From positions 1,054,001 through 1,118,000 of the forward strand of contig NZ_JACHDB010000002.1 in NCBI RefSeq assembly GCF_014200805.1: 64,000 nt of DNA. Reading direction: 5' to 3'. The position numbers and the translations under genes are program-made. The stretch comes from Nocardiopsis composta (GTDB lineage: Bacteria > Actinomycetota > Actinomycetes > Streptosporangiales > Streptosporangiaceae). The notes beneath the pieces were generated by a model that saw only the letters and a program-made list of their open reading frames with translations, ran no database searches and was not told the origin of the DNA. The first letter of the stretch is position 1. Every line of letters starts with the position of its first letter. Below, piece after piece: positions 16,100-23,976 of the stretch.

Positions 16100-16936
16100 A
16101 TGCTGGAGGCCGAGAGCCCGGCCGCTGCGGCGGTGCGCATCCGCGACGTGCTCGGAGCAGGGCCGGTGGCCGTGCTCACCGGCGCGGGCCTGTCCACCGA
16201 CTCCGGGATACCGGACTACCGGGGCCCGGGCTCGCCGCCCCGGACGCCCATGACCTACCAGCAGTTCGTCGGCGACCCCGCGTTCCGGCGGCACTACTGG
16301 GCCCGCAACCACGTCGGGTGGGGCCACGTGCACCGCACCCGGCCCAACGGCGGACACCTGGCGCTGACCCGGCTGGAGGCGGCCGGGGTGGTCAGCGGCG
16401 TCATCACCCAGAACGTCGACACGCTGCACGGGGAGGCGGGCAGTAGGCGCGTCATCGACCTGCACGGCCGCTACGACAGGGTGGTCTGCCTGTCCTGCGG
16501 GCGGGTGATCACCCGGCAGCGGCTCGCCGAGCGGCTGACCGAGCTCAACCCGCACTTCGCCGACAGCGTCGCCGACGTGGAGGTCGCCCCGGACGCCGAC
16601 GCCGTGCTCGCCTCCACCGAGGGGTTCCGGGTCGCCGACTGCGAGTCCTGCGGCGGCATGCTCAAGCCCGACATCGTCTACTTCGGCGAGAACGTGCCCA
16701 AGAAGCGCGTGATGCGCGCCTACGGGCTCATCGAGGAGTCCTCCGCCCTGCTGGTCGCCGGATCCTCGCTGACCGTGCTGTCCGGGAGGCGCTTCGTCAA
16801 GCAGGCCGCCGGAGCCGGCAGGCCGGTGGTCATCCTCAACCGCGGCGAGACCCGCGGTGCCTCGCTGGCCACCCTCAACGTCGACGGCGGCTGCACCCCG
16901 GTCCTCACCGCCCTGGTCGACGCCTACGGCGCCTGA
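16100..16936 (+). CDS. NAD-dependent protein deacylase, sirtuin (CobB/Sir2)
   Basis: 278 residues. Rossmann motifs TGAGLSTDSGIPDYRG and TQNVDTLHGEAG bind NAD. The catalytic His is in DLHGRY. Zinc is held by CLSC and CESC pairs, and KPDIVYFGENVP is the small-domain signature. It removes acyl groups from lysines using NAD, releasing nicotinamide and O-acyl-ADP-ribose. ATG 16100 has GGAG ten bases upstream; GTG 16091 is in frame but too near the ribosome site. The zinc-domain spacing is longer than usual (about 60 residues between Cys pairs), as in some actinobacterial class II-like sirtuins. Confidence 0.9.
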   Translation: MLEAESPAAAAVRIRDVLGAGPVAVLTGAGLSTDSGIPDYRGPGSPPRTPMTYQQFVGDPAFRRHYWARNHVGWGHVHRTRPNGGHLALTRLEAAGVVSGVITQNVDTLHGEAGSRRVIDLHGRYDRVVCLSCGRVITRQRLAERLTELNPHFADSVADVEVAPDADAVLASTEGFRVADCESCGGMLKPDIVYFGENVPKKRVMRAYGLIEESSALLVAGSSLTVLSGRRFVKQAAGAGRPVVILNRGETRGASLATLNVDGGCTPVLTALVDAYGA

Positions 16937-16951
16937 GCGGCGCCCGGCCGC

Positions 16952-17728
16952 TCACCCGCCCATCGCCGCGCCGAGCGGGCCGAGCAGCAGGAGGCCGAAA
17001 CCGAAGAGGGCGAGCGAGGTCCCCGAGGCCGCCAGGGTGAGCCGCCGGCGCCGGAGCCGGCGGGAGTGGCCGGCGGGGTCCCCGACGGTGACCAGGAGCG
17101 CATCGGGCGCGTTCGCGGTACCGCCGCGCAGCACCGGCTCGCCGGTCTCGGCGTCGGTGCTCAGGAAACCGGTGACGTCGGCCCGGTCCCCGGGCTCGAG
17201 CCGGTACTCGGCGAATTCGATGGCGGGTGCCTGCCGCCCGGTCAGCAGTTCGGCCAGGGCCGGGCAGCGGGCGCGGACGCGCCGGGCGACCGGGATGTCG
17301 GGGTAGTCGGAGAAGCCGTACTGCTTCTCCTCGCAGTACCAGGCGGTGACGGTGCCGTGCAGGCCCTCGGTCCCCAGGGCGACGAGGACCGAGGCCTCCC
17401 CGGCATCGTCGGTCAGCCGGAAGGACTCCTCCGATGCGGTCCGCTCGGGGAAGTCGGGCACGCCGCCCCCGTTGCGGAGGAGACGGGCCGCCACCTGCCA
17501 CCAGACGCACGCCTCCTGGGACGCGGGCCCCTCCAGGACCCCCGCCGGGCCGGGGGCGAGCCGGCCGCGCAGCGTCACCGGGGCGCCCGGGCGGGCCGGC
17601 CCCCCGGCGAGTGCTTCCGCGACGCCGAGCACCTCGGACTCCTCCCGCCGCTCGATCGCCGCGTCCAGCCCGGCGGCGCGCAGCAGCAGGACCAGCCCCA
17701 GAAGGCCGACGATGATGAGGACGAACAA
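16952..17728 (-). CDS. GIDE/MULAN-like membrane protein
   Basis: 258 residues. An N-terminal helix (FVLIIVGLLGLVLLLRAAGL) and a C-terminal one (ALFGFGLLLLGPLG) bracket a beta-rich domain with VTLRGRLAPG, ACVWWQVAARL, SFRLTDDAGEASVLV and YRLEPGDRADVTGFLS. This arrangement fits the GIDE domain of eukaryotic mitochondrial MULAN E3 ligases, which has bacterial relatives of unknown function. There is no RING finger. TTG at 17728 is the only start near GGAG and before the first helix. It is divergent from Crp-type gene 2 and shares its 190-bp promoter region. Confidence 0.65.
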   Translation of the reverse strand: MFVLIIVGLLGLVLLLRAAGLDAAIERREESEVLGVAEALAGGPARPGAPVTLRGRLAPGPAGVLEGPASQEACVWWQVAARLLRNGGGVPDFPERTASEESFRLTDDAGEASVLVALGTEGLHGTVTAWYCEEKQYGFSDYPDIPVARRVRARCPALAELLTGRQAPAIEFAEYRLEPGDRADVTGFLSTDAETGEPVLRGGTANAPDALLVTVGDPAGHSRRLRRRRLTLAASGTSLALFGFGLLLLGPLGAAMGG

Positions 17729-17876
17729 GACCTGATGCTCCTTCGGAAGGCTCGGTGGCGGGCGGCCGAAGCATCCGACGGGGGCGCGCGGGCGGGCGTT
17801 CCGGCCGGAAGAGGCCCCGCGCCGGATGGCCGGATCCGGTCAGGGAGAGGGCGAAACGGCTCCTGAGGGGTCCGCC

Positions 17877-17896
17877 GGGGATAACGCTGTATCCCC
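17877..17896. promoter_or_regulatory. Palindrome upstream of Crp-type gene 2
   Basis: GGGGATA (17877-17883), six bases, TATCCCC (17890-17896), ending 25 bases before the Crp start. A possible autoregulatory or divergent-promoter site. I do not find it upstream of Crp-type gene 1. Confidence 0.4.
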
Positions 17897-17921
17897 GGGG
17901 GCGGGTCCGGAATGGAGCGGA

Positions 17922-18617
17922 ATGGGCAGACAGGGTTTCGGCGCGCTCGTCTCGGACGAGCAGTGGACGCGGTTCCTGCGGGCCGGGGTGACGCGCCGCT
18001 TCGCCCCCGGGGAGCGGATCGTCCGCCAGGGCGAGCGCGGCGACGCGGTCTACATGCTCGCCGAAGGCACGGTGAAGGTGTCCATGGTGCGGACCGACGG
18101 GACGGAGGCGCTGCTCGCGCTGCGCGGCCCGGGCGAGGCGCTCGGCGAGCTGTCCGCGCTGTCCGGGCTGGCGCGGACCGCGACGGTGACGGCCTCCGGA
18201 GGGCCCTGCCTCACCCGGGTTCTCAGCGGGCCGCAGTTCCGCCTGCTGGTCAAGACCATGGCGCTGGAAGGCGCGCTGTGGGAGCACGTCGTACTCAGGC
18301 AGAGCGAGAGCGACTCGCTGCGCGCGGAGATGGCGGCGCTGCCCGCCGGTCAGCGCCTGGCGGCCCTGCTGCTCCGGCTCGCCGCGCTGCTCGGCGCCGA
18401 CATCGCCCCCGGCGATCCCGGAAGCGGCGGGCACGGGACGGTCCTCCGGTTCGGCCTGACCCAGCAGGAGCTCGGGGACTCCATCGGGCTGTCCCGGACG
18501 TCGGTGGCCGCCGAGTTCGCCCGGCTGCGCTCGATGGGTGTGATCAGCACCGGGCGCCAGTACATCGCCGTGCGCGACGTGCGGCGGCTGCGCCGGGTGG
18601 CGGTGGGCGAGGAGTGA
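17922..18617 (+). CDS. Crp/Fnr-type cyclic-nucleotide-binding transcription regulator 2
   Basis: 231 residues, same length as the 9374 product and clearly its paralogue (GRQGFGALVSDEQWTRFLRA, then RQGERGDAVYMLAEGTVKV). The cNMP cassette GEALGELSALSGLARTATV keeps the Glu and Arg. The HTH is LTQQELGDSIGLSRTSVAAEF. The ATG at 17922 is preceded by GGAGCGG. It is followed by the same palindrome and the same type of cyclase-like gene as its paralogue, so the pair was duplicated as a unit. Confidence 0.88.
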   Translation: MGRQGFGALVSDEQWTRFLRAGVTRRFAPGERIVRQGERGDAVYMLAEGTVKVSMVRTDGTEALLALRGPGEALGELSALSGLARTATVTASGGPCLTRVLSGPQFRLLVKTMALEGALWEHVVLRQSESDSLRAEMAALPAGQRLAALLLRLAALLGADIAPGDPGSGGHGTVLRFGLTQQELGDSIGLSRTSVAAEFARLRSMGVISTGRQYIAVRDVRRLRRVAVGEE

Positions 18618-18670
18618 CCCGGGGCGCCGGTGGCGCACGGGCGGTGCGCGCCGGGCGGGACCCCTTCGGG

Positions 18671-18698
18671 CCGCTGTGTTCGGATTCGGGCACAGCGG
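18671..18698. promoter_or_regulatory. Candidate Crp operator upstream of the cyclase operon, copy 2
   Basis: CCGCTGTG (18671-18678), 12 bases, CACAGCGG (18691-18698): a perfect 8-base inverted repeat, about 80 bases before the cyclase-like gene. It corresponds to 10123-10149 in cassette 1. Confidence 0.6.
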
Positions 18699-18775
18699 CG
18701 GCCCCCTTCCGGGCAGAGTAGGGGAACCACGGCACACGGCGGCCGGAACCCGACCCCCCTCAGGAGATACCGACC

Positions 18776-19549
18776 ATGGCGGAGCCTTCGCACGGCGGCC
18801 GGCGCACGAGCACGCGCATGCCGCCCTACCGCGCCGTGCTCGCGGTGGACGCCGAGGAGTACCCGCGGGCGTCCTCCTACAACCGGCGGATCCTGCACAA
18901 CACGGTGCGCGACGCGCTGGAGCAGGCGTTCGCCGACAGCGGCCTGGAGGAGGTGTGGCGCACCGCCTCCTTCCCCCGGAGCGGCGATGACGGATACGCG
19001 GTGGGGGTGGACTCGGAGTACCTGCCGCTGCTGCTCCACCCGCTGCTCGGCGAAGTGCAGGAGGTCCTCGGCGACATGCAGCCCGGGCTGGCCTTCGAGG
19101 ACCGGTCGCTGCGGCTGCGGCTGCGCGCCGCGATCGGACTGGGCCCGCTGCCGGACGGCTGCGGCCGGGAGCGCGGCGACGGCATCGGCGCCGCCGTGGC
19201 CGAGACGCGGCGCCTGCTGGCCGCACCGGCGCTGGAGAAGGCGCTCGCCGACACCGACCCAGACGTCACCTTCCTGGTCGCCGGGCTGACCGCCCGGGTC
19301 CACCGGGACGCGGTGCTCGGCGGTTACGTCGGCCTGAACCCGCGGCGGTTCCAGCGTGTGGCGCCCGCCCTCCCGCCCGGCGGAGGCGGCGGGTCCGCCG
19401 GTGACGCCTACCTCTACATCCCCCGGCCATCCAAGCGGCCCCCGGGCGCGCAGGACGGATCCGGCGCCGCCCGCGGCGGCCCGGATGCGCGTCCGCGGGG
19501 CAGAACCGGCGCCGCCCTGTTCGGGGCGGCCGCAGAGGAGCGGAAGTGA
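18776..19549 (+). CDS. Class III nucleotide cyclase-like protein 2
   Basis: 257 residues. Residues 16-215 align with the 10227 product almost without gaps (VRDALEQAFADSGLEEVWR is shared exactly). Both putative metal Asp residues are kept: D25 in AVDAEEYP and the Asp of GDDGYAVGV near residue 72. Unlike copy 1 it ends in a short basic tail and lacks the glycine-rich tag. That agrees with the absence of a P-loop partner here. AGGAG lies nine bases before the ATG. The stop overlaps the next start by four bases. Confidence 0.75.
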   Translation: MAEPSHGGRRTSTRMPPYRAVLAVDAEEYPRASSYNRRILHNTVRDALEQAFADSGLEEVWRTASFPRSGDDGYAVGVDSEYLPLLLHPLLGEVQEVLGDMQPGLAFEDRSLRLRLRAAIGLGPLPDGCGRERGDGIGAAVAETRRLLAAPALEKALADTDPDVTFLVAGLTARVHRDAVLGGYVGLNPRRFQRVAPALPPGGGGGSAGDAYLYIPRPSKRPPGAQDGSGAARGGPDARPRGRTGAALFGAAAEERK

Positions 19550-19860
19550 ACGGCCCCGCGGCCCCCGCGCGCAGCGGCCCCGCCACGCTGATGCGCACCG
19601 GTCCCGGCCGGGCCCCGGGCCGCCGCCGCCCCGGACGGCCCGTCCCCGAGCCCGGGGGAGCCGCGGCCCTCTGGAACCCGGTCGGCGCCGGTCGGCGGGG
19701 GGGGAGGAGCTCCCCCGGCACGCTCCGCCGGTACACCGCCGGCGCCATCGCCTCGGAGGAGGGAGCACGGACGGAGAGCACGGGCGAGAAGAGCAGGGCG
19801 GAGCGGGGCCGGAGCCGTACCCGGGGGACGGAAGCGGCCGACACGGGAGAGACGACATGA
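19546..19860 (+). CDS. Small basic proline/arginine-rich protein
   Basis: 104 residues, not recognised. It is rich in Arg, Pro and Gly and has no hydrophobic segment. It would be dismissed as a shadow but for its position: the GTG start overlaps the cyclase stop by four bases and its own stop overlaps the next ATG by four bases. It may serve mainly to couple translation. Confidence 0.5.
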   Translation: MNGPAAPARSGPATLMRTGPGRAPGRRRPGRPVPEPGGAAALWNPVGAGRRGGRSSPGTLRRYTAGAIASEEGARTESTGEKSRAERGRSRTRGTEAADTGETT

Positions 19861-20402
19861 CGCACCACGACCCCGAAGACCCGGAGACCACCGGCGGCGA
19901 CCAGGGCGCGGGACTCCACATCGCGGGCACCGGCGCCCGCGCCGGGGAGCGCGCCCGAGGGAAGGACGGCCCGGACCCCGCCGGCCTCCCCGCGCCGCCG
20001 GTGCGCCCGACCGCCGCCCCGCCCGGGCAGGCCGCCGCCGGCGGCGTGGCCGCCGGCGGAGCCGCGGCGGTCGGGCCGGGCCCCAGGGCCGCCGAAGCCC
20101 CGGCGCGCACCGCCGCGGCACGGCGGGAGCTGGCCGCGGCGCTGGCGGCGGTCCGCAAGGAGCTGGCCGGGCGGGAGCGCACCGTGCAGACCGCGGCCGT
20201 GGACGGCGAGCTGGCCCGGGCCGAGCGGGAGGTCGCGGCGGAGGGCGGCCCCGGCCGCGCGGCGGTGGAGCGGCTGGCCCGGTTGTTCACCGGAGGCAGC
20301 ACGGTGCTGCGCGGTGTCTCGGGCGCCGCGGACGTGCTGGACGCCCTGAAGAAGCTGGTGGACCTCGCCCCCGGGGCGGCCGAGGGGCAGGGGGACGAGT
20401 GA
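19857..20402 (+). CDS. Hypothetical protein with helical C-terminus
   Basis: 181 residues, family not recognised. Residues 1-80 are disordered, rich in Pro, Gly and Ala. Residues 90-180 are helical (ARRELAAALAAVRKELAGRE, then VERLARLFTGGSTVLRGVSG and ADVLDALKKLVDLAPG), perhaps a coiled coil plus an amphipathic hairpin. It is in the cassette 2 operon, with 4-base overlap upstream and 1-base overlap (TGATG) downstream. Confidence 0.6.
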   Translation: MTHHDPEDPETTGGDQGAGLHIAGTGARAGERARGKDGPDPAGLPAPPVRPTAAPPGQAAAGGVAAGGAAAVGPGPRAAEAPARTAAARRELAAALAAVRKELAGRERTVQTAAVDGELARAEREVAAEGGPGRAAVERLARLFTGGSTVLRGVSGAADVLDALKKLVDLAPGAAEGQGDE

Positions 20403-21213
20403 TGGGCGGAACCGGCATGGCCGGCGGGCACCTGGAGTGGGACCCGCAGGAGCAGCGCTGGGTCCCGCCGGGCCGGCGGACGCGACCGCTCGTACCGCGG
20501 GGCGTCGGGCCGTCCGGCCCGGGCGGGCCGCGCTGATCGTGCCGGCGGTCCTCGTCGCCGTCGCCGTGGTCGGGGTCCCGGCGGCGGCCTTCGCGGCCTG
20601 GACCGGGACGGGCGGGTGGAGGATCGGCCCCGGAGAGGCCCCGGGTCCCGGCGACGGCGCGCCCGGCGACGACGGCGAAGAGGAGCAGGATCCGGTCGGC
20701 GCCCCGCCGGGCGAGGACGGGCCCCAGGGCGATCGCACCGGGAAGACCGGGGGATCCGCCCCGGGAGGTGCGAGCGAGGACGGCTACGTCCGGACCGAGG
20801 AACCCGAGGGGTTCGCCCTCTCCGTGCCCGAGGGCTGGGAGCGCGCCCCTGACGGGGAGGAGGGCGCGGGAGCGGTCTATGTGGCCGGGGACCCCCGCTA
20901 CCGCCTCCAGGTGATGTGGCAGGAGGCCCCCGGTGTCGCAGCCTGGCAGGAGGTTGACGCGATCCTCGCCGACGCGTCCGAGCGCTCGGACTACGAGGAG
21001 CTCGCCTACTCGGACGACGGCTCCGCCGTCGAGTTCGAATACGCCTACGACAACACCGTGCACGGCCCCCGCTACGTGAAGGGGAGCGCGTTCGAAGGCG
21101 TCCCCGTGCACGTGGTCATCTCGGCGGGACCGGACGACGCCCGGGACGCCGTCGCCGAGGTGCACGCCGCCGCCACCGAGGACTTCTGCGCCGACGCGGC
21201 GCTCTGCGGGTAG
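20402..21213 (+). CDS. Membrane-anchored extracytoplasmic protein with an apparent frameshift
   Basis: The likely start is ATG 20402, coupled to the gene before it and preceded by AGGGGGAC. That frame gives MAGGHLEWDPQEQRWVPPG, a typical opening for actinobacterial membrane-anchored proteins, then stops near 20535. The rest lies in the next frame (open from GTG 20437): a transmembrane helix (ALIVPAVLVAVAVVGVPAAA), an acidic Gly/Pro linker, and an outer domain (EPEGFALSVPEGWERAPDGE, VAGDPRYRLQVMWQEAPG, ending CADAALCG) of PsbP/lipoprotein-like style. Joining the two needs a single-base shift between about 20465 and 20530. Sequencing error, real mutation or programmed slippage are all possible. 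If the frames are not joined, the gene starts at 20437. Confidence 0.6.
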
Positions 21214-21229
21214 GGCTGGGCCCGGAGTG

Positions 21230-21835
21230 TCAGGGGTAGCGGCGGAGCTCAGCGGTGTCGATGCGGACGTTGTCCAGAGGGGAGGGGAGTTTCACCATGT
21301 CGCCGAAGGTGAACTTGCGAATCGCCTGGTACTCCCCGTCCCGAGGGGCGGAGCGGCAGACGACCGTGCCGTCGCGCGGGTCGACCAGCAGGTAGATCGG
21401 GATGGCCCAGGAGGCGTACCGGTCGACCTTGGCGACCGTGTCGGTCTTGCTGTTTCCAGGGGAGACGACCTCCATGACGAACTCGACCGTGTCGGGGGAG
21501 ACCAGCCAATCCGTCCCGTAATCGTCCATCGCCGTCACCGGGAGGACGGCCAGGTCGGGGATCGCCAGATCCCCACTGTCACCGCTCAGCCCGGCCGAGA
21601 GCACTTCCCCGGTGATCAGTGTGGCAGGCAGTTGTGCATCGATCTGGCGACGGATCAGGCTGATGTCGCCCATGTGGATGACCGACGGGGTGGGGGACAC
21701 GACCAGTTCTCCTCCGAGGATCTCCACCCGGTAGCCGGGGGGGAGCATCTCGGCCATCCGGTCGGCCACGCTCCGCAGGGGTTCCTCGGGCGCGGCCTTG
21801 AAGACGTCGGGCAGTTCCGGCGCGGTGACGGACAT
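21230..21835 (-). CDS. Uma2 family (DUF820) restriction-endonuclease-fold protein
   Basis: 201 residues. The family pattern is clear: PPGYRVEILGGELVVSPTPS, GEVLSAGLSGDSGDLAIPDLAV with the acidic metal-binding residues, VEFVMEVVSPGNSKTD with the second acidic motif, then KVDRYASWAIPIYLLVDPRDG. Uma2 proteins share the PD-(D/E)XK nuclease fold; their biological role is unknown. AGGAG lies before the ATG at 21835. Confidence 0.85.
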   Translation of the reverse strand: MSVTAPELPDVFKAAPEEPLRSVADRMAEMLPPGYRVEILGGELVVSPTPSVIHMGDISLIRRQIDAQLPATLITGEVLSAGLSGDSGDLAIPDLAVLPVTAMDDYGTDWLVSPDTVEFVMEVVSPGNSKTDTVAKVDRYASWAIPIYLLVDPRDGTVVCRSAPRDGEYQAIRKFTFGDMVKLPSPLDNVRIDTAELRRYP

Positions 21836-22052
21836 CGGTGCTCCTTTGCGATACCCGGTCATCGTAGAAAGCACCCTGCCTTTCTGTCCGGCGAATGATC
21901 GGATTCGAAAGCCGATACGGGAATCAGCCTAATCCGCCGGGGGCGGAGCGGCCAGAATGCCTCTCCACCAGGGCGCAGTGTGGTGTCGGGACCGGCCGGC
22001 GCCGGGGGCTCGGTGAGCGCCGGCCGGTCCCGCGCCTACGGCCCGGCCGGGG

Positions 22053-22913
22053 TCACCCCTGGGCCGCCATCGGCGTCGGAGACGCCGCCTCCAGGGAGAT
22101 CCGGTGTCGGCCGGCGTAGACGTTCATGGATGTGCCGCGGAGGAACCCGACCAGGGTCAGACCGTGGGTGCGGGCCAGCTCGACGGCGAGGGAGGAGGGC
22201 GCCGAGACCGCGGCCAGGGCCGGGATCCCGGCCATCAGCGCCTTCTGCACGAGCTCGAAGGAGGCGCGCCCGGAGACCATCAGGGTGGTGCGGCGCAGCG
22301 GCAGCCGGTCCTCGCGCAGCGCCCAGCCGACCAGCTTGTCCACCGCGTTGTGCCGGCCCACGTCCTCGCGCAGGCACAGCAGCTTGCCGTCGGCGTCGAA
22401 CAGGCCGGCGGCGTGCAGCCCGCCGGTGCGGTCGAACACCCGCTGGGCCGCGCGCAGCCGCTCCGGCATGGCCGACAGCGCCTCCGGGGTGAGCCGCAGC
22501 GGGTCGTCGCCGACCTCCCAGCGGATCGCGGTGTGCACCGCGTCGATGCTCGCCTTGCCGCACAGCCCGCAGGAGGAGGTGGTGTAGAAGTTGCGCTCCA
22601 GCGACGCCGCGGGCGGCGGCACGTGCGGCGCGGCCGCCACGTCCACCACGTTGTAGGTGTTGGAGCCGTCCTCGGTGGCGCCCAGGCAGTAGCGGATCGC
22701 GGTGATGTCGCGCGCGGCCGCCACCACCCCCTCGCCGGCCAGGAACCCCGCGGCCAGGTCGAAGTCGTGGCCGGGGGTGCGCATGGTGACGGTGAGCGGC
22801 GCCCCGCCGAACCGGATCTCCATCGGCTCCTCGACGACGAGGGTGTCGGCGCGGTCGCCGGCGGACCCCTCCCTGATCCGCAGCACCTTCTCGCGGGTGG
22901 TCACGCGTCCCAT
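22053..22913 (-). CDS. fdhD: Formate dehydrogenase accessory sulfurtransferase FdhD
   Basis: 286 residues. FdhD moves sulfur from a cysteine desulfurase to the molybdenum cofactor so that formate dehydrogenase becomes active. Visible are EEPMEIRFGG near the N-terminus, the sulfur-relay CxxC in TTSSCGLCGKASIDA, REDVGRHNAVDKLVGWALRE, SGRASFELVQKAL and APSSLAVELARTHGLTLVGF. It is the last gene of the run that starts at 25970, 58 bases after the Fe-S subunit gene. Confidence 0.93.
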   Translation of the reverse strand: MGRVTTREKVLRIREGSAGDRADTLVVEEPMEIRFGGAPLTVTMRTPGHDFDLAAGFLAGEGVVAAARDITAIRYCLGATEDGSNTYNVVDVAAAPHVPPPAASLERNFYTTSSCGLCGKASIDAVHTAIRWEVGDDPLRLTPEALSAMPERLRAAQRVFDRTGGLHAAGLFDADGKLLCLREDVGRHNAVDKLVGWALREDRLPLRRTTLMVSGRASFELVQKALMAGIPALAAVSAPSSLAVELARTHGLTLVGFLRGTSMNVYAGRHRISLEAASPTPMAAQG

Positions 22914-22971
22914 AAGGCCTCCGCCTCCCCGGTGCTCTGCCCGCCACGGAACCGGCGCGCCCGTGTGCGGC

Positions 22972-23976
22972 TCATTCCATTCTCCCGGGTCTCCCGCCGC
23001 TGCGCCCCCTGCGGTCGGCCCGCTCGCCGTCCCGCTGCACGTGCTGGAAGCCGAAGCGGCCCTTGATGCACAGGTTGCCGTGGGTGACCGGGTTGTCGTG
23101 CGGGGAGGTCACCTTGACGATCTCGTTCTCCTGGACGTGCAGCGTCACGTTGCACCCCACCCCGCAGTAGGTGCACACGGTGGTCGTCTGCGTCTGCTTC
23201 GACTCGTCCCAGGTGCCCTCGGCGCGCATGTCGAACTCGGTGGTGAAGGAGAGCGCGCCGGTCGGGCAGACCTCGATGCAGTTCCCGCAGTACACGCAGG
23301 CCGAGTCGGGCAGTGCGACGTCGTGCTCGGTGGAGATGCGGGCGTCGAAACCGCGCCCGGCCACACCGATCGCGAAGGTGTTCTGCCACTGCTCGCCGCA
23401 GGCGTCCACGCACTTGTAGCACATGATGCACTTGGCGTAGTCGCGCACGTAGAGGTCGTTGTCGTCCTTGGCGGGCTGCTCCACGGTGGCGGCGGCCGAT
23501 CCGTCGCCCGGGTCGTGCTCGCCGGCGTGCCGGGCGTCCCGCTCGCCCAGCGGCGCGGGCTCGGCGCGCGGGCCGAACCGGTCCGGTTCGGCGCCGTACC
23601 GCTCGTTCCACTCGGTCACGCCCGGGGTGGTGGACAGGTCGACCGAGGAGCCGAGCAGCTCCAGCACGAGCTTGCGGCTGTGCCGGACGCGCGGGGAGTC
23701 GGTGAGCACCTCCATCCCCTCCTCGACCTTGCGCGAGCAGGCCGGCGCCAGGGTGCGGGCGCCCGCCACCTCCACCACGCACACCCGGCAGGCGTTGCGC
23801 GGGGTGAGCGTGTCGCCGTAGCACAGGGTGGGCACCTCGGTGCCGACCGAGCCGCAGGCGTCCAGGATGGTGGAGTCCTCCGGGACGCGCACCTGCTCGC
23901 CGTCCAGGGTGATGTCGACCAGCCGCCGGGGCAGGCCCAGCGGGACCGGGGCGACGCGGCTTCGGGCGGTGGTCAC
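22972..23976 (-). CDS. Formate dehydrogenase Fe-S subunit with the Mo-enzyme Fe4S4 domain
   Basis: 334 residues holding the Fe-S part normally found at the N-terminus of NAD-dependent formate dehydrogenase alpha chains. A [2Fe-2S] domain uses C52, C63, C66 and C80. A double ferredoxin domain has C183, C186, C189, C193 and C227, C230, C233, C237. The C-terminal molybdopterin-oxidoreductase Fe4S4 motif is CxxCxxxC at 268-275 plus C303 (NLCIKGRFGF). The Mo catalytic domain is missing and is encoded separately at 27683-29767. Start GTG 23976 overlaps the diaphorase stop by four bases. The protein would pass electrons from the Mo site to the NuoE/F part. Confidence 0.88.
   Translation of the reverse strand: MTTARSRVAPVPLGLPRRLVDITLDGEQVRVPEDSTILDACGSVGTEVPTLCYGDTLTPRNACRVCVVEVAGARTLAPACSRKVEEGMEVLTDSPRVRHSRKLVLELLGSSVDLSTTPGVTEWNERYGAEPDRFGPRAEPAPLGERDARHAGEHDPGDGSAAATVEQPAKDDNDLYVRDYAKCIMCYKCVDACGEQWQNTFAIGVAGRGFDARISTEHDVALPDSACVYCGNCIEVCPTGALSFTTEFDMRAEGTWDESKQTQTTTVCTYCGVGCNVTLHVQENEIVKVTSPHDNPVTHGNLCIKGRFGFQHVQRDGERADRRGRSGGRPGRME

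Noticed and set aside
6117-17838. CCGGATCCGG-like palindromes near several cassette genes
   Set aside because: Short GC palindromes are expected at this base composition; positions relative to starts are not constant.
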